Shown in pieces: positions 51,099 through 61,002 of a stretch of 64,000 bases of DNA (position 1 is the stretch's first letter; each line of letters starts with the position of its first letter). Source of the stretch: an uncultured Acetatifactor sp. Its GTDB lineage: Bacteria; Bacillota; Clostridia; Lachnospirales; Lachnospiraceae. Made by a program: the position numbers and the translations under genes. Location of the stretch: NCBI GenBank assembly GCA_910588225.1, contig CAJUQT010000009.1:22881-86880 (forward strand), read 5' to 3'. Below the pieces are notes generated by a model. The model was not told the origin of the DNA and made no database searches. It saw only the letters and a list, made by a program, of their open reading frames with translations.

Positions 51099-51173
51099 AA
51101 ATGTCCGTGGATTCTATCTCCAGCGCCAATGGAATATAGATTATTGTAAAAATCTTTGTTTCAGGAGCAGAGT

Positions 51174-52310
51174 ATGGAAATCTATGTGGTGAAGTCGGGA
51201 GACAGTGTGGATAGTATCGCACAGGCATCGGGAGAAAATGTGGAGCAGATCATTTACGACAATCAGCTGCTCTATCCATATGAGCTTGCCATTGGGCAGG
51301 CCCTTTATATAAACGGAGATATAAGGAATGCGGTGAGAACAATTTCGGTAAGCGGTTATGCGTATCCTTTTATTGACAGTCAGGTGCTGGAACAGACCTT
51401 GCCGTTTTTGTCTGAGCTGCCGGTTTTCTCTTATGGCTTTACGAAGGAGGGAGAATTGCTGCCGCCGGCTTATGGGGATGTTGAGTGGATGATTGCCGCT
51501 GCTTTCAGATTTGGTACCAAACCTATATTGACACTGACCCCTTTCGGGCCGGACGGCAATTTTAATAATCAGTTGATTCATTCTGTGGTAAACAACCCGG
51601 AATATACAGACAGACTGATTGAAAATCTGCTGGAGACCATAGGTGAGAAAGGGTATCAGGGAGTTGATATTGATTTTGAATATATTCTGGCAGAAGACAG
51701 GGATGCCTTTACAGCCTTTGTGTGGAAGGTGGCAGATACCATGCGCAGGGCCGGATATCACACTTCCGTAGCTCTGGCGCCTAAGACAAGCGCTAATCAG
51801 CCGGGGCTTCTGTATGCGGGAAAGGATTACAGGGCATTGGGAGAAGCAGCAGATCATGTGCTGCTGATGACCTATGAATGGGGCTATACATACGGACCTC
51901 CCATGGCAGTTGCGCCTATCAACCAGGTGCGGAGAGTGGTGGAGTATGCGCTGACGGAAATCCCGGCGGCAAAAATAGATTTGGGGATTCCAAATTATGG
52001 ATATGATTGGCCGCTTCCCTATGTAAGAGGGTTGACCCAGGCGGTCACTCTGGGGAATGTGGAGGCTGTGCGCCTTGCTGTGGAGCAGCGAGTGGAAATC
52101 AAGTTTGACGATGTGGCTGAAAGCCCGTACTTTACTTATGCCAGCGAGGGCATTTCTCATGAAGTGTGGTTTGAGGACGTGAGGAGTCTGCAGGCAAAGT
52201 TCAATCTGATTCAGGAGTATCAGCTGCGAGGCTGCGGGTACTGGCAGATTATGAAGTGGTTTTCCGCCAATTGGCTGTTGCTGCAAAATCAGTTTTACAT
52301 TTCTAAATAA
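51174..52310 (+). CDS. LysM-GH18 glycosidase, spore-germination type (YaaH/SleL-like)
   Basis: A 378-residue protein with one N-terminal LysM domain (residues 2-46, YVVKSGDSVDSIAQASG) that binds peptidoglycan, then a GH18 barrel. The catalytic motif is D165-x-D167-x-E169 in GVDIDFEY, with E169 as the acid. YaaH/SleL enzymes are N-acetylglucosaminidases of spore cortex or spore coat and usually have two LysM domains; this has one. No signal peptide, which is usual for a spore-coat protein made in the mother cell. ATG 51174 follows AGGAG; ATG 51156 is an alternative. Confidence 0.9.
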   Translation: MEIYVVKSGDSVDSIAQASGENVEQIIYDNQLLYPYELAIGQALYINGDIRNAVRTISVSGYAYPFIDSQVLEQTLPFLSELPVFSYGFTKEGELLPPAYGDVEWMIAAAFRFGTKPILTLTPFGPDGNFNNQLIHSVVNNPEYTDRLIENLLETIGEKGYQGVDIDFEYILAEDRDAFTAFVWKVADTMRRAGYHTSVALAPKTSANQPGLLYAGKDYRALGEAADHVLLMTYEWGYTYGPPMAVAPINQVRRVVEYALTEIPAAKIDLGIPNYGYDWPLPYVRGLTQAVTLGNVEAVRLAVEQRVEIKFDDVAESPYFTYASEGISHEVWFEDVRSLQAKFNLIQEYQLRGCGYWQIMKWFSANWLLLQNQFYISK

Positions 52311-52396
52311 TGGAATCCATAAATCATGATGGAATTATTGTCATGAATCAAGGCGGCCAGACAGTGTTCTGCTTTCAGGCCTGCAGAAAGGATTCG

Positions 52397-52425
52397 TTGA
52401 CGCGGACAGGGTTTTTTATTATAAT
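52397..52425 (+). promoter_or_regulatory. Promoter of the GT39-like membrane protein gene
   Basis: TTGACG (52397-52402) and TATAAT (52420-52425) have a 17-base spacer, 33 bases before the start codon at 52459. Confidence 0.72.
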
Positions 52426-52458
52426 ATCTGTAAAATATTAATAATTCCGGAGGGTGCC

Positions 52459-54015
52459 ATGGGAAAGGTAAAATTTGACTGTAAAAAGTCGATTTTATAT
52501 CTGTTCATTTTGTCAGCGGCGGCGATTCCTCTTATGGTCTGCAGCAAATGTTCTCCTTTGTATCCATTTAATGACTGGCCGGATATCAATATCTTTTTTA
52601 CAATGGGAAAAGGTTTGATGAATGGGTATGTGCCCTATTTGGATTTAGTGGATCATAAAGGGCCGTATCTGTATCTTGCTGCTGGAATAGGATATTTGTT
52701 TTCTCATTCAGGATTTGGAGGATACTTTTTGCTTGAAGTGATTAGTATGTTCTTTTTTCTGCTTTATACTCGCAATATTGTTCGATTATATACGAAGGGG
52801 CCGGTCCTGTGGCTGCTTCCGATTTTGTGTACAGGAATTGCGGCTTCTAAAAGCTTTGTGCATGGGGGGAGCCTGGAAGAACTCTGTCTGGGCGTTTTCG
52901 CCTATGCGGTTTATTCTCTGCTTTCCTGGCTCAGAAGTGACGAAAAAAAGCCCATGTCCCAGATGACATTGTTGTTGAATGGTTTTTGGGCAGGAGTATT
53001 TCTCTGGTCCAAATTTACACTTCTGGGGTTTTATATGGCTTGGATTGGGGTGGTGGCACTTGGCTGGCTGCGGAAGAAGCAATTCCGGGAATTCTTTCGA
53101 AGTGCGGGAATCTTTCTGGCTGGAATGCTTGCAGCGACAATTCCCTGGCTCATTTATTTCAGTATAAACGGGGCACTGAAGGAATGGTTTGAGATATATC
53201 TGTGGGATAATATTTTCGGATATGCGTCATGGAAAGAATTTTCTATGATTGGAAAAATTCAGGAGACATTCCTCAGTGTGCTGCGGTTTCTCAAGGATAG
53301 AGAAAATCGATATTATTCTGTCTGGATTATGGCAGGAGCCTTGTTTTATGCTGTGTTTCCCGCCAGAATTATTTCATGGAAGGAAAAAATTTCTGTATTA
53401 TTTTTGGGATTAGCAATGGGAATGGGACTTTTTATCGGCGGTAATCTGCAGGACTATTATGGACTTCCATTGGCCGTATTTTGTGCGTTCGGTATTTTGG
53501 GAGCTGCTATAATTCTTGATAGTCCTTTTAGATGGGGGTGGAAACATCTGAAAAAAGGTGCGGAGTATTTGTATGTGCTGGTTTTTGGGGGAATGTTAAT
53601 TCTGTCCGCATGGACAGGGTATCGCTTAAGCTCCAATGTGTATCTGCTTTCAGTGGATAAGTCGCAGATGCCGCAATTTCGTTTTGCAGAGAGGATACAG
53701 AAAGCGGAAGACAAGTCCGTGCTGAACTATGGATTTCTGGACGGTGGTTTTTATACCGTTCTGGAAGAAATGCCTCAGGTAAGATATTTTTGTGTTACGA
53801 ATCTGAATCCGGATAGAATGATTTTAGAACAGAACAACTATATAAAGGATAAAAAAACGCATTTTATCGTGTACTGGAAAGCATACCCGGCAGAGAAAGA
53901 GGAGCTGGAAAACCTGCCGATAGTAACTGAGTTTTACGATCTGGTAGATTATGTCTATTTTTATCTGGAGGCAGATACACGAACCTATGCTTTGTACGAG
54001 CTTCGGGATGATTAA
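52459..54015 (+). CDS. GT39/ArnT-like polytopic glycosyltransferase
   Basis: A 518-residue membrane protein with about ten to eleven helices. The first extracytoplasmic loop has NDWPDINIFFTMGKGLMNGYVPYLDLVDHKGP, whose acidic pairs fit the catalytic loop of polyprenyl-phosphate-dependent transferases of the GT-C fold. Such enzymes move a sugar from a lipid carrier to a surface polymer or protein. The C-terminal soluble region follows YRLSSNVYLLS. GGAGGGTG precedes ATG 52459. No partner genes identify its acceptor. Codon use looks more AT-rich than in neighbouring genes. Confidence 0.75.
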   Translation: MGKVKFDCKKSILYLFILSAAAIPLMVCSKCSPLYPFNDWPDINIFFTMGKGLMNGYVPYLDLVDHKGPYLYLAAGIGYLFSHSGFGGYFLLEVISMFFFLLYTRNIVRLYTKGPVLWLLPILCTGIAASKSFVHGGSLEELCLGVFAYAVYSLLSWLRSDEKKPMSQMTLLLNGFWAGVFLWSKFTLLGFYMAWIGVVALGWLRKKQFREFFRSAGIFLAGMLAATIPWLIYFSINGALKEWFEIYLWDNIFGYASWKEFSMIGKIQETFLSVLRFLKDRENRYYSVWIMAGALFYAVFPARIISWKEKISVLFLGLAMGMGLFIGGNLQDYYGLPLAVFCAFGILGAAIILDSPFRWGWKHLKKGAEYLYVLVFGGMLILSAWTGYRLSSNVYLLSVDKSQMPQFRFAERIQKAEDKSVLNYGFLDGGFYTVLEEMPQVRYFCVTNLNPDRMILEQNNYIKDKKTHFIVYWKAYPAEKEELENLPIVTEFYDLVDYVYFYLEADTRTYALYELRDD

Positions 54016-54047
54016 GGTGATGCTGATGAATGGCGGAGGTGAATAAT

Positions 54048-55352
54048 ATGAGAATGTATGACATTATCATGAAGAAGCGAAACGGAGGAGAGCTTTCCAC
54101 GGAGGAAATCAATTTCTTCGTGGATGGGTACACGAAAGGCGTGATTCCTGATTATCAGGCATCGGCGCTGATGATGGCTGTGTATTTTCAGAAGATGACG
54201 GAGCGGGAGACGCTGGCGCTTACCATGGCTATGGCGGGCAGTGGTGATATGCTGGACTTGTCGGAGATTCAGGGCACCAAAGTGGATAAGCACAGTACGG
54301 GAGGTGTGGGGGACAAGACTTCACTGGCGCTGGCACCCATGGCGGCGGCCTGCGGCATTCCTGTGGCAAAAATGAGCGGAAGGGGCCTTGGACATACCGG
54401 AGGAACCATTGACAAGCTGGAGAGCTTTCCAGGGTTTACCACGGCGCTTACAAGGGGGCAGTTTATCGAGAATGTGAATCGGATTGGCATTGCCATTATG
54501 GGCCAGACCGCAGATCTGGCTCCTGCAGATAAGAAGCTCTATGCACTTCGGGACGTGACGGCCACTGTGGACAATATGTCTCTGATTGCAAGCTCCATTA
54601 TGAGTAAAAAGCTGGCGGCCGGAGCAGATGCCATCGTGCTGGATGTGAAGACCGGAAGCGGTGCATTCATGAAGGAGGAGCGGGATGCGAAAGCTCTGGC
54701 ACAGGAGATGGTGAGAATCGGGAAGAATGCCGGACGCAGGACCATTGCTGTGATTTCCGACATGGATCAGCCGCTGGGATATGCGGTGGGAAATGCGCTG
54801 GAGGTGAAGGAAGCCATTGAGACTTTGCAGGGAAGGGGACCTGCGGATTTTGTGGAGCTGTGTCTTACACTGGGTAGCAGAATGCTTCTGGCCGGAGGAA
54901 AGGCGGAAACGGCACAGGAAGCGGAAGAAAAACTGTGTAAGGTAATTGCCGACGGCAGTGCTTTGAAGAAGTTGGCGGAATTTGTGGAAGCCCAGGGAGG
55001 CAACGGGGATGCCGTATACAATACGGGCCTGCTGCCGGAGGCAAAGATTGTTTGCCCCATTCCGGCGCCTGTAAGCGGTTACATAAATCATATTATCTGT
55101 GATGAAGTGGGAATCTGTTCCCTGATTTTAGGTGGCGGCCGGGAAACCAAAGAAAATATGATTGATTTGTCCGTTGGACTGGTCCTGCGCAAAAAGGTCG
55201 GGGATTATGTAAAGGCGGGCGAACCACTGGCAATGATCCATGCCAATGATGAAAACAAGGCGGAGGAGGCTGCGAAGCGTTATCTGAAGGCTTGTTCCAT
55301 TTTGGATACACCTCCTGTGCATACTGCTTTTATCAAAGAGATTATTACATGA
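54048..55352 (+). CDS. pdp: Pyrimidine-nucleoside phosphorylase
   Basis: It splits uridine, thymidine and deoxyuridine with phosphate to base and (deoxy)ribose 1-phosphate for salvage. It has 434 residues, the usual length for the Bacillus enzyme. The phosphate/thymidine motifs are KHSTGGVGDKTSLALAPMAAA, MSGRGLGHTGGTIDKLES and DVKTGSGAFMK. ATG 54048 follows GGAGGTG; ATG 54030 is an alternative. Confidence 0.96.
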   Translation: MRMYDIIMKKRNGGELSTEEINFFVDGYTKGVIPDYQASALMMAVYFQKMTERETLALTMAMAGSGDMLDLSEIQGTKVDKHSTGGVGDKTSLALAPMAAACGIPVAKMSGRGLGHTGGTIDKLESFPGFTTALTRGQFIENVNRIGIAIMGQTADLAPADKKLYALRDVTATVDNMSLIASSIMSKKLAAGADAIVLDVKTGSGAFMKEERDAKALAQEMVRIGKNAGRRTIAVISDMDQPLGYAVGNALEVKEAIETLQGRGPADFVELCLTLGSRMLLAGGKAETAQEAEEKLCKVIADGSALKKLAEFVEAQGGNGDAVYNTGLLPEAKIVCPIPAPVSGYINHIICDEVGICSLILGGGRETKENMIDLSVGLVLRKKVGDYVKAGEPLAMIHANDENKAEEAAKRYLKACSILDTPPVHTAFIKEIIT

Positions 55353-55438
55353 GAATGGTTTTGCATCGAAATAGATGAGAGCAGGTGTGTCAGGAATACG
55401 GGGGCATAGTTTTTCAATCATGGTAATATAATGAAAAC

Positions 55439-55747
55439 ATGAAGAGAAACAATAACCGTATTCAAAAAAATGAAGTAAAAAAAAGTGAATCAAAGAGAGA
55501 AGCCATCATCGAATCCCTGAAGCTTCCAAAGGATATCTGTATGGGTGCCTTAAAGGTGACTTTGACAGGAAACCGCGAGGCATGGATTGAGAACTACCGG
55601 GGAATTTTGGAGTATACAGAATGCACGATACTGCTTCAGGCAAGGACCTGCCAGGTGTGCTTTGAAGGTACCGGACTTACCGTTGACTATTATACCAATG
55701 AAGATATGAAAATCAGCGGTTGTATCAGTTGCATAAAGTATATCTGA
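55439..55747 (+). CDS. yqfC: Sporulation protein YqfC
   Basis: A small mother-cell sporulation protein of 102 residues. The family core is LPKDICMGALKVTLTGNREAWIENYRGILEYTE. In B. subtilis yqfC-yqfD are in the sigma-E regulon. No ribosome-binding site is visible before ATG 55439; a three-codon frame (ATG 55431) ends in a TGA that overlaps the start codon as ATGA, which could couple translation. No sigma-E promoter was recognised with confidence. Confidence 0.85.
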   Translation: MKRNNNRIQKNEVKKSESKREAIIESLKLPKDICMGALKVTLTGNREAWIENYRGILEYTECTILLQARTCQVCFEGTGLTVDYYTNEDMKISGCISCIKYI

Positions 55748-55800
55748 GCCGCATGTACATGTCTGCAGTATGGAAGAAAACAGGGAGAAGAGGATAGGCC

Positions 55801-57018
55801 ATGATCAAATTTCTGAAATATATCAGGGGATATCTGCGTATCCGTATTTGGGGATTTTCTCCGGAGCGTTTTATGAATCTGTGCAGCAATAAAGGAGTTC
55901 TGTTGTGGGATATTGTCCGGGAGGGCGATGTCTATTACATGAATATCAGCCTGAAAGGATTCTGGGAGCTTCGGCCGATTTTAAGGAAAACGGGGACAAG
56001 GGTAGCCGTATTGGAGAGATATGGACTGCCTTTTTTTCTGCCCCGGCTGCTGAAACGAAAAGTGTTTGTGCTGGGATTTTTGCTGGCGATTGCCTTTTGG
56101 ACCCTTTCTTCTTTTTACATATGGGACATAGAGCTGAGCGGCAATTATCAGATAACAGAGGACATATTTGAAAGCTTTCTGAAGGCAAATGCAGTGACTG
56201 TGGGAATGCGCAGAGATTCTCTGGATATAGAGGAGCTGGAAAAAGAGATTCGCAGAACCTTTCCGCAGATTACATGGGCTTCCGCAAAGTTAAGCGGTAC
56301 AAAGCTGCTGATTGAGATTAAGGAGAACGATGCGCCGATTGTGGTGGAAAAACCGGAATCCACATTGGGGACAGATCTGGTTGCCGGGTATGACGGGACC
56401 ATTGCCGCAATGATTGTCAGAAGCGGTGTGCCCAAAGTGGCCATAGGAGATACCGTAGAAAAGGGAACGATTTTGGTAGAAGGTAAAGTTCCGGTATATA
56501 ATGAAGACCAGACTGTTCGGGAATATTACTATGTGGATGCAGATGCGGATATTCTGCTGGAACATACCATTACCTTTACAGAAAGTCTCCCTTGGGAATA
56601 TACGAAAAAGGAATATACGGGCCGGGAGAAGAAAAGCTTTTATCTGAAAGTGGGGGAGAAGACATATAAGCTGCCGGAAGACCCACCCTTTCTGGTATAT
56701 GACAGCCTGATGAAAGAAAGCAGACCGCTGGCTCTGGAGAAATTGTCCATTCCAATATACTGGGGGGAAGTGACTAACAGAGAATACCAGAATGTAGAAT
56801 ATAATTATTCTTTTGAGGAGGCAAAAGTACTTCTTAATCAAAAATTAATAGATTTTCTTACAGATTTAGAGGAAAAAGGGGTACAAATTATTGAAAAAGA
56901 TGTTAAAATAGAAAAGTATGATAACGCATGGGTGGTTACCGGGAATTTCCTGGTGCGGGAGCTTGTGAGTGAAAGTCTGGAAACGGTAAGAGCAGAGCAA
57001 GAGGAAACAGATGAGTGA
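55801..57018 (+). CDS. yqfD: Sporulation protein YqfD
   Basis: A 405-residue protein with a single predicted membrane helix at about 83-105 (VFVLGFLLAIAFWTLSSFYIW), a cytosolic N-terminal part containing GFSPERFMNLCSNKGVLLWDI, and an extracytoplasmic C-terminal domain (ELSGNYQITEDIFESFL onward). It is needed for engulfment/forespore development in relatives. ATG 55801 follows AGAGGAT. It overlaps phoH by 8 bases, so they are cotranscribed. Confidence 0.92.
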   Translation: MIKFLKYIRGYLRIRIWGFSPERFMNLCSNKGVLLWDIVREGDVYYMNISLKGFWELRPILRKTGTRVAVLERYGLPFFLPRLLKRKVFVLGFLLAIAFWTLSSFYIWDIELSGNYQITEDIFESFLKANAVTVGMRRDSLDIEELEKEIRRTFPQITWASAKLSGTKLLIEIKENDAPIVVEKPESTLGTDLVAGYDGTIAAMIVRSGVPKVAIGDTVEKGTILVEGKVPVYNEDQTVREYYYVDADADILLEHTITFTESLPWEYTKKEYTGREKKSFYLKVGEKTYKLPEDPPFLVYDSLMKESRPLALEKLSIPIYWGEVTNREYQNVEYNYSFEEAKVLLNQKLIDFLTDLEEKGVQIIEKDVKIEKYDNAWVVTGNFLVRELVSESLETVRAEQEETDE

Positions 57019-58018
57019 TTTTTCATTAAAACTGCACATGCCTGTAGAGCATATGCAGAAAATATTTGGTATGCAGGATGCATATCTGAAGAAGCTGGAG
57101 AGAGATTTTGGAGTATCTATTGTAGACCGCAACGGTTGTGTTGTAATCAGCGGAAACGAAGATATGGTGAAAAAGGCGGAAGGCGTTTTGAGACAGCTTT
57201 CCATTATCTCCGAGAGAGGAAACGAAATAGAGGAGCAGAGTGTGAATTACGCGATTACATTGGGAATGGAAGAACAGGAAAAAGTGTTGGCAGAGATTGA
57301 CTCCGACTGTATCTGCCATACGGTAAACGGTAAGCCGGTGAAGCCGAAGACACTGGGGCAGAAGGCCTATGTGGATGCCATTCGGAAGAATATGCTGGTA
57401 TTCAGCCTGGGACCGGCGGGAACGGGGAAAACATATCTTGCCATGGCTATGGCGATCACCGCTTTTAAGAACAACGAGGTGGGAAGAATTATTCTGACCA
57501 GACCTGCCATCGAAGCAGGTGAAAAGCTGGGCTTTCTGCCCGGAGACCTGCAGAGTAAGGTGGATCCTTATCTGCGGCCGCTCTATGATGCCCTGTATCA
57601 GATTATGGGAGCAGAGAGCTTTGCAAAAAATATGGAAAAGGGATTGATTGAGGTGGCTCCGCTTGCTTATATGCGCGGGCGGACTCTGGATAATGCCTAT
57701 ATTATTCTGGATGAAGCGCAGAATACAACGCCGGCTCAGATGAAAATGTTCCTGACCAGAATCGGGTTTGGATCGAAGGTGGTGGTCACAGGTGATAATT
57801 CCCAGAAAGACCTGCCTGCAGGGACGAAATCCGGACTGGACATCGCAGTGAGAGTGTTGAAGGGAATCGACGATATTGCTTTCTGTACATTGACCAGCAA
57901 GGATGTGGTACGTCATCCTCTGGTGCAGAAGATTGTCCAGGCATACGAGAAGTTCGAGACAAGGGAAGCCGCCGGAAGCAGACAGAAAACCGGGGAAAGA
58001 CAGAGGAGCAGAAGGTAG
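57011..58018 (+). CDS. phoH: PhoH family ATPase
   Basis: A cytosolic ATPase/RNA helicase-like protein of 335 residues, often next to ybeY and linked to RNA metabolism. An N-terminal KH-like region precedes Walker A G134-T141 (GPAGTGKT, K140) and Walker B YIILDEAQNTTPAQMK. The C-terminal tail is arginine-rich. The start lies inside the yqfD end. Intact. Confidence 0.95.
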   Translation: MSDFSLKLHMPVEHMQKIFGMQDAYLKKLERDFGVSIVDRNGCVVISGNEDMVKKAEGVLRQLSIISERGNEIEEQSVNYAITLGMEEQEKVLAEIDSDCICHTVNGKPVKPKTLGQKAYVDAIRKNMLVFSLGPAGTGKTYLAMAMAITAFKNNEVGRIILTRPAIEAGEKLGFLPGDLQSKVDPYLRPLYDALYQIMGAESFAKNMEKGLIEVAPLAYMRGRTLDNAYIILDEAQNTTPAQMKMFLTRIGFGSKVVVTGDNSQKDLPAGTKSGLDIAVRVLKGIDDIAFCTLTSKDVVRHPLVQKIVQAYEKFETREAAGSRQKTGERQRSRR

Positions 58019-58020
58019 GG

Positions 58021-58521
58021 ATGCATTTATACGTTGAGAAAGAGACGGAACGGAGTTTGCCGTTTTCGCCGGAGGAAACGGCAAACCTTGTCTGCAGTGC
58101 GGTGCTTGAAGAGGAAAGCTGCCCTTATGAAGTGCAGATCAATGTAATTCTGACAGATAATGAGGGAATACATGCGCTGAACAGGGAGTACAGGGGCGTG
58201 GACCGGGAGACAGACGTGCTTTCCTTTCCAAATGTGGACTTTCAGAAGAGCGGTGTTTTCGACATTGATGAGGATGCAGAGGCGGATTACTTTGACCCGG
58301 AAAGCGGAGAGCTGGTGCTGGGAGATATTATGATTTCCGTGGACAAGGTGTATGAACAGGCGGAAAGCTATGGCCACAGTGTCAGAAGAGAGTTTGCTTT
58401 TCTGCTGGCACATAGTATGCTGCATTTATGCGGCTATGATCATATGGAAGAGACAGAGCGAATGGTCATGGAACGTAAGCAGGAAGAGATATTGATCGGT
58501 TTGGGTATTACGCGGGACTAA
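58021..58521 (+). CDS. ybeY: Endoribonuclease YbeY (rRNA maturation factor)
   Basis: A zinc-dependent endoribonuclease for 16S rRNA 3'-end processing and ribosome quality control. It has 166 residues. The metal site is H-x3-H-x5-H in AHSMLHLCGYDHMEE, and the family-typical LNREYRGVDRETDVLSFP precedes it. It starts 2 bases after the phoH stop. A short acidic insertion lies at about residues 75-95 (DIDEDAEADYFDPESGE). Confidence 0.95.
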   Translation: MHLYVEKETERSLPFSPEETANLVCSAVLEEESCPYEVQINVILTDNEGIHALNREYRGVDRETDVLSFPNVDFQKSGVFDIDEDAEADYFDPESGELVLGDIMISVDKVYEQAESYGHSVRREFAFLLAHSMLHLCGYDHMEETERMVMERKQEEILIGLGITRD

Positions 58522-58544
58522 GAGATGAAACTGAGGAACAGCAG

Positions 58545-60149
58545 ATGAACCATGGAGAGGCAAAGCGGCGGCAGGCAGAAGAAGTTACTAATATATTGAC
58601 ACTGATTACGGTATTGATCACAGGACAGCTGACTGGAAATAAGGGAATTGCCTATGTGGCGGTGGCGGTGGAAGTTTATGCGCTGGTGTGGACTGCAGTG
58701 AGCGGAAATCTGTCCGATACGCTGGGGCGGCTGCTTCGAGGCAGAAAGAACAGAGGACAATATGGTAATATTGGAAGGCTGCGCAGAAATGCCATGTTTT
58801 TTCAGGTTGCTCTGGGGTTGGCAGGAAGCCTGATCCTGCTTTTTTTTGCAGAGACGATTGCAGAGGGAATATTCGGCATCCGTTACAGCACGTTTATTAT
58901 CAGAGTGCTGTCGCCCATTATATTGCTGAGAACGGTCAGTGCTGTACTTTTGGGATATTTTCAGGGGGATGGTTTGGAACTTCCCAGGGCAATTTCCGGA
59001 ATTTTGCGGCAGATTTTTATTCTGGGTTTTGGACTTTTGTTTTCCGGAATGATGAAAAATTACGGTGAAAAGGTGAGCAATCTGCTGATGCAGGAGAATT
59101 TTACCTTTATGCACAGCGGCGCGGGAATTGCCATTGCCGTCTGCCTTGCCGAAATTTTTATCATTATTTTTCTGATGGTTATTTTCAGAGGCAGTCAGCG
59201 TGCCGAAAGGAGAAATCGGAAGGAAGAAAGATTTGCCACGGAAACTTTTCCGGACAGTGTCAGATATCTTTATGTCAGCAGATGGCCGCTGCTTGTGACG
59301 GGAGTACTGAAGACTGTTCCCTTTGCGGCTGGGCTGATTTTCTTTGTCAGGGAAGCGGAAGATGAAAATGCGGCGGCGCTGGAATACGGGTTATACGCGG
59401 GGAAGTATCTGGCAATCTGCGGAATCATAGTATGTTTGATATCTGCCGTGTCTCTTCCGGTTACGGCAAGAATCTTTACCTGCCTCAGAAGCGGAGAAAA
59501 CCGGTTTGCGAAGAAGGTTTTTCAGAGCGGAGTACATATCTGCCTGATACACGGAATTTTCAGTTCCGTGTTCCTGGCTTTTATGGGAGAACAGATAGCA
59601 GGCCTTCTGTGTCCTGAAAATGAAGAGACTCTGCAGAAAATGTTTGCAGGAGGCTCGACGCTGGTGCTGTTTACGGCACTGGCCTGCTACTTTGGCCGTT
59701 TTCTACAGATTACGGGGAAGAAATATCTGGTGTTAGGCGCTGTGGGAATGGCAGATATTGTTTTTTTCTTTTTTGCGATAATTTTGCTTCAAGTGAGCAA
59801 AGCGGGTATCCTGGCGCTTGTATACGGAGGAATGGCCGGAATGGCAGTACTCTGTGTTGTGCTGGGACTGTTTGCTTACAGGCAGCTGCGGACACAGGCT
59901 GACTGGCTGGGCATCCTGCTTGTTCCCCTGGGAGCAGGAGGTGTGGCAGGACTGGTTACCATGCTTCTGGGCAGAACGCTGTCTCCGTATCTTGGCAGCC
60001 TTGTGACGCTGCTGGCAGGTTTTGCAGTCAGCACAGTTATATACTGGATACTCTTACTGGTACTTCGCAACTTTAAAGAACATGAACTGGAAGCAATTCC
60101 GGGAGGACGTCTGATAGAAAAGATAGGACAATTGTTCCATATTTTTTGA
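58545..60149 (+). CDS. Polysaccharide/lipid flippase (MurJ/SpoVB-like MOP family)
   Basis: A 534-residue membrane protein with 12-14 predicted helices, in the MOP exporter superfamily that flips lipid-linked sugars. Early segments (NILTLITVLITGQLTGNKGIAYVAVAVEVYALVW) and the GLRLLRGRK-like loop resemble SpoVB/MATE-type oligosaccharide flippases. The family assignment comes from hydropathy and overall pattern rather than a single motif. It follows ybeY by 23 bases with GAGGA upstream. Substrate unknown; peptidoglycan or spore-wall precursor is plausible given the neighbours. Confidence 0.75.
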   Translation: MNHGEAKRRQAEEVTNILTLITVLITGQLTGNKGIAYVAVAVEVYALVWTAVSGNLSDTLGRLLRGRKNRGQYGNIGRLRRNAMFFQVALGLAGSLILLFFAETIAEGIFGIRYSTFIIRVLSPIILLRTVSAVLLGYFQGDGLELPRAISGILRQIFILGFGLLFSGMMKNYGEKVSNLLMQENFTFMHSGAGIAIAVCLAEIFIIIFLMVIFRGSQRAERRNRKEERFATETFPDSVRYLYVSRWPLLVTGVLKTVPFAAGLIFFVREAEDENAAALEYGLYAGKYLAICGIIVCLISAVSLPVTARIFTCLRSGENRFAKKVFQSGVHICLIHGIFSSVFLAFMGEQIAGLLCPENEETLQKMFAGGSTLVLFTALACYFGRFLQITGKKYLVLGAVGMADIVFFFFAIILLQVSKAGILALVYGGMAGMAVLCVVLGLFAYRQLRTQADWLGILLVPLGAGGVAGLVTMLLGRTLSPYLGSLVTLLAGFAVSTVIYWILLLVLRNFKEHELEAIPGGRLIEKIGQLFHIF

Positions 60150-60255
60150 TAGTTACATGTATAAACGGATATAAAAAGCTGATACTAAGATGGAAGGAAA
60201 CTCCAAAGTATAAGGAAAGATACAATTCCTGTGGGAAATTGTTGTGGGGGTTGGC

Positions 60256-60981
60256 ATGAAAATCCTGAAAGGTATCAGCTTATTTGTTTTATGTCCCTTA
60301 TTGTTACTGGGGCTTGGGTTCTATGTGGGTGTGGAATCCTCTCATTTTTTTTATCCTGGAGAACAGGGCGGGGAAAGCAGCTCTGCAGGAGAAGCGTCAT
60401 CGGAACAGACAGTTCCGACGACGCCGGATGAGCCGGAATCCGGGGAACCGGAATCCATGATGGATGACAGCTTTGATTATGGAATTGTGTCAGAAGAAAG
60501 CGGGGAAGAAGAGGCAGAAGAAGTGCTGCTTTTTCCGGAGACACTCTGCGTGGACACAGAGTATGTTCTGGAGGAAACGGATATTATCAACCATACGGTA
60601 GTGGAAACTATCTGGAGACTGCCGGATAAGTATGTGGGGATGAACAGAGAACAGTTTCTTCAGGCCATGGAAGTATATGAGGCGTTTCCGCCCCTGACCG
60701 AAATGGAGCGCGGGTTTGTAAGTCTGGAGGTCCTTGCCTTTTCCAGAGAGCGTGTTGTAGTACAGATGAATTACAAATTTGTGCAGCCCAGCAGCAGTTT
60801 CTATCTGGCGGTTTATGATAATAACGTGATTGTCTACCTGGAGGATATGAAGACCGTATATATTGAGACGGATATCCGGTTGGATACGCTGCCGGAACCG
60901 CTGCAGCAAAATATAATGGAAATGATGTGGATAGAGAACGAAGAAAAGCTGTACAGTTTTCTGGAGAATTATTCCAGTTAA
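60256..60981 (+). CDS. Membrane-anchored protein with BofC-like C-terminal domain
   Basis: A 241-residue protein. One N-terminal membrane helix (about residues 7-27) is followed by an acidic serine/glutamate linker to about residue 90. The C-terminal part (YVLEETDIINHTVVETIWRLP, then VYIETDIRLDTLPEPLQQNIMEMMWIENEEKLYSFLENYSS) resembles the BofC/YlmJ C-terminal domain; the match is weak and from memory. BofC regulates intercompartmental sporulation signalling. ATG 60256 follows GGGGG; GTG 60244 is an alternative. Confidence 0.6.
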   Translation: MKILKGISLFVLCPLLLLGLGFYVGVESSHFFYPGEQGGESSSAGEASSEQTVPTTPDEPESGEPESMMDDSFDYGIVSEESGEEEAEEVLLFPETLCVDTEYVLEETDIINHTVVETIWRLPDKYVGMNREQFLQAMEVYEAFPPLTEMERGFVSLEVLAFSRERVVVQMNYKFVQPSSSFYLAVYDNNVIVYLEDMKTVYIETDIRLDTLPEPLQQNIMEMMWIENEEKLYSFLENYSS

Positions 60982-61002
60982 AGGAGTGTACCAGAGGAGA
61001 AT

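Noticed and set aside
51141..52286. A 381-codon minus-strand frame
   Set aside because: Shadow of the LysM-GH18 gene with its intact DxDxE motif.
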